From Candidatus Hydrogenedentota bacterium (lineage in GTDB: Bacteria > Spirochaetota > Leptospiria > Turneriellales > J094), in contig RFJE01000014.1 in the NCBI GenBank assembly GCA_003695005.1, forward strand, positions 1-8,125: DNA of 8,125 nucleotides, read 5' to 3'. The position numbers were made by a program, and so were the translations under genes. Positions 6,369-8,125 of the stretch are shown piece after piece. Within the stretch, counting starts at the first letter, position 1, and every line of letters starts with the position of its first letter. The notes under the pieces were generated by a model. That model was not told the origin of the DNA, ran no database searches, and saw nothing but the letters and a program-made list of their open reading frames with translations.

Positions 6369-7871
6369 ATGAAAGTAAATGTTATTTTAATTAGCTTCCT
6401 TTTTATAGGCGGGACATTATTGCATAGCTTAACGCCCGAAGAAAAAGCATGGATTCAAAAAGGGATTGAACTAGCACGAAAGGGGGAGTACGAAAAAGCC
6501 ATTTCGCTGTTTAAAAAAGCAGCAGCAAAAGGGGACTCATCTACCGCTATGGCTTACTATAACATGGGTTATACGTATGAGCTTGCAGGCAAGCATGATA
6601 AAGCCATCATTCACTACAAAAAAGCATTAGATCGAAATCCCGAGTTAGTTATGGCAATGCAAAATTTAGGGTATTTGCTTTTTTTAGAAGGAGAATACAA
6701 ACAAGCGATTTATTATGGCGAAAAAACAATGAAGCTAGATCCGGAAAATCAAAAAGTACCCAAATGGCTGCCAAAGGCGTATGAAATGGCAGCACAGCAA
6801 AGAATTTATGCTTTGCAAAACCAAAAAAAGACACCACAAAATAAGAAAAAAGAAGCACAAAAAGCAGTACAACCAAACAACCCCTATCCTAGCGAAGCCG
6901 GCTATACAATCACCGTACCGTATCGATACGAAAAATCTCGGGCTACATTTGTTTTGCATAAACAAGCACCACCATTAGTTATCCCGATGTACTTGTATGC
7001 AAATTTAAAGCCATCGCCAAGTTTTGAAATGAAAATCCAAATTGGTGAAGGGTTTTTAGGAATTGTTCATCCTATTTTTATTGCAGGCCATCAAAAAACC
7101 GAGTTTTTTTATCGGAAAAAGCATTTAAAGTTTGGTTTAGGTGTCAATACCATGCAAATTAATATGCAAAAATCCGAGATTCCAGCTAAAAGCGATACTT
7201 ATGTACAAAATACAAAAGTAAAAACTATTAGTGATACAAAATACGGCCTTTTGTTTGGCTATGAAAATAAAGACACGAAGTTTTTAATTTATGCTTATCC
7301 ACGATATTTAATTAAAGATGCAAGCCCAGGCTTTCAAAGCACACAATTCGACTTAACAAGTTTAGGACTCATTTATCGATGGAAAGGTAGTTTTTTTGGA
7401 AAAGAGCTCGAAAAAAAAGGGTGGCCTTATTTTTTATCCTTTTCACTGCTATCGGATGAAATTTATGTTACAGAGTATGAAGCAGGGGGTACAACAAATA
7501 CCATTGGGCACTACTTTGGTACATTTGCCATTCGCTTTGGTTTAGAGTTTGGCCGGCTTGTTCCAAAATTTAACAAAACTTCGGTTGCTTTTGGTTTTGA
7601 ATATACCCTATCACTTTACTTCCAAGATTTAAATGATTCGAATCCCGATAAATTTGGGAATGGACAAGGATATTTAGGTTTTGATAGTGCTGGTGCTGTA
7701 AGCGGAAATGCTTTTCCTTCTTTTTATACGAATGGCCAACGCTTTACATTTTACTTAAAAGAGCTTTATTTCCGTCGGCTTGTGGCAAAGCAGCTTTTAG
7801 GATTTGAAATTATGGGATCTGCAAAGGTCAATGGCTTGTACCTCGGACTTGGGTTTGGCTACCGTTTTTAA
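6369..7871 (+). CDS. Secreted TPR protein with C-terminal outer-membrane beta-barrel-like domain
   Basis: A 500-residue exported protein. Residues 1-20 form a signal peptide (Lys2, hydrophobic core VILISFLFIGGTLL, cleavage near HS). Three TPR repeats follow at about 24-57, 59-92 and 93-126, with typical Gly/Tyr/Ala and closing Pro positions (ALDRNPE, MKLDPEN). A Lys/Gln-rich linker covers 145-170. The remaining 330 residues have many alternating, aromatic-rich beta strands separated by polar turns, for example KFGLGVNTMQI (254-264), RFGLEFGRL (389-397) and LYLGLGFGYRF (490-500). The terminal Phe with alternating hydrophobics is the beta-signal read by the BAM machinery. I infer an outer-membrane barrel with a periplasmic TPR domain; I do not recognise a named family. 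The ATG lacks a Shine-Dalgarno site. The gene is read in the same direction as the SDR and overlaps the next TPR gene, with which it is probably co-transcribed. Confidence 0.85.
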   Translation: MKVNVILISFLFIGGTLLHSLTPEEKAWIQKGIELARKGEYEKAISLFKKAAAKGDSSTAMAYYNMGYTYELAGKHDKAIIHYKKALDRNPELVMAMQNLGYLLFLEGEYKQAIYYGEKTMKLDPENQKVPKWLPKAYEMAAQQRIYALQNQKKTPQNKKKEAQKAVQPNNPYPSEAGYTITVPYRYEKSRATFVLHKQAPPLVIPMYLYANLKPSPSFEMKIQIGEGFLGIVHPIFIAGHQKTEFFYRKKHLKFGLGVNTMQINMQKSEIPAKSDTYVQNTKVKTISDTKYGLLFGYENKDTKFLIYAYPRYLIKDASPGFQSTQFDLTSLGLIYRWKGSFFGKELEKKGWPYFLSFSLLSDEIYVTEYEAGGTTNTIGHYFGTFAIRFGLEFGRLVPKFNKTSVAFGFEYTLSLYFQDLNDSNPDKFGNGQGYLGFDSAGAVSGNAFPSFYTNGQRFTFYLKELYFRRLVAKQLLGFEIMGSAKVNGLYLGLGFGYRF

Positions 7872-8125
7872 GGCCACCATTTTTATAGTGATGCTTCCGA
7901 TTGCGCTGCAAGCGCAAAATTATGCCGAAAAATACTTTCAGCAAGGGAAAGCTTATGAGCGAGTCGGCAATATAGAGAGTGCTCATTATTATTACATGCT
8001 TGCTTACCGGAAAAATCCAAACCGCATGGATATTTTAGAAGCCTATGCTCGGACATTAGCTCTTACCGGCAAGTTGTATGAAGCAGCTGCTCGTTTTCGG
8101 GACTTACTGCAAAAAAAACCAAACA
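7831..8125 (+). CDS. Exported TPR-repeat protein, 3' end beyond the window
   Basis: A partial gene: 98 codons are visible and the frame is still open at the window edge. The hydrophobic stretch TVFKATIFIVMLPIALQA (residues 11-28 from ATG 7831) looks like a signal peptide with cleavage after LQA. Two TPR units follow: the first at about 30-63 (YAEKYFQQGKAYERVGNIES and on to RKNP), the second from about 64 (ILEAYARTLALTGKLYEAAA). Start choice is uncertain. ATG 7831 has AAAGG just upstream, though rather close; TTG 7849 or 7855 would give a more compact signal peptide; ATG 7891 would remove most of it. Any of the first three overlaps the end of the TPR-barrel gene in another reading frame, implying translational coupling. 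Function is likely periplasmic protein-protein interaction alongside the upstream barrel protein, which is inference from context. Confidence 0.75.
   Translation, partial: MACTSDLGLATVFKATIFIVMLPIALQAQNYAEKYFQQGKAYERVGNIESAHYYYMLAYRKNPNRMDILEAYARTLALTGKLYEAAARFRDLLQKKPN

Noticed and set aside
7831..7900. Frameshift splitting one long TPR protein into two
   Set aside because: The upstream protein ends in a proper outer-membrane beta-signal and the downstream frame carries its own signal peptide, so these are two overlapping genes.

Overview
The window is 8.1 kb of A+T-rich bacterial chromosome, densely packed with ordinary-looking genes. It holds seven complete genes and one gene cut by the right edge. 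There is no RNA gene, CRISPR array, insertion sequence or phage gene. A gene for a protein with a C-terminal outer-membrane beta-signal (ending Tyr-Arg-Phe) and two exported TPR proteins point to a diderm (Gram-negative type) organism. Low G+C, frequent TTG start candidates, few Shine-Dalgarno sites, a eukaryote-type IMP dehydrogenase and a ketosphinganine-reductase-like enzyme are unusual together. A spirochaete of the Leptospira lineage is my best guess, but the taxonomic evidence is weak.

Layout, left to right. (1) A membrane-anchored PAS histidine kinase of the PhoR type (24-1214, +), whose 3' end overlaps the 3' end of guaB. (2) guaB (minus), IMP dehydrogenase with strikingly eukaryote-like sequence; its start is best placed at a TTG at 2730 rather than at the longest frame. 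(3) A divergent 108-residue membrane protein of unknown role (2841-3167, +). (4) A carbohydrate-esterase-7-like alpha/beta hydrolase (minus, start 4129) in which all three catalytic triad positions are replaced. (5) An AAA/DUF4143 ATPase with a degenerate nuclease-like C-terminus (4200-5342, minus). (6) A divergent short-chain dehydrogenase resembling 3-ketodihydrosphingosine reductase (5456-6256, +). (7) A secreted TPR plus beta-barrel protein (6369-7871, +), overlapped at its end by (8) a second exported TPR protein that runs off the window.

How they fit together. No single pathway spans the window. The kinase, IMP dehydrogenase and ATPase are independent housekeeping or regulatory functions. 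The SDR and the two TPR/outer-membrane genes share a strand and all relate to the cell envelope; the last two are clearly coupled by overlap. No stretch longer than about 115 bases lacks a gene. The most striking observation is the CE7-fold protein that has kept the family's length and landmarks but lost Ser, Asp and His of the triad, suggesting a repurposed pseudoenzyme. No new multi-gene defence or mobile system is visible.
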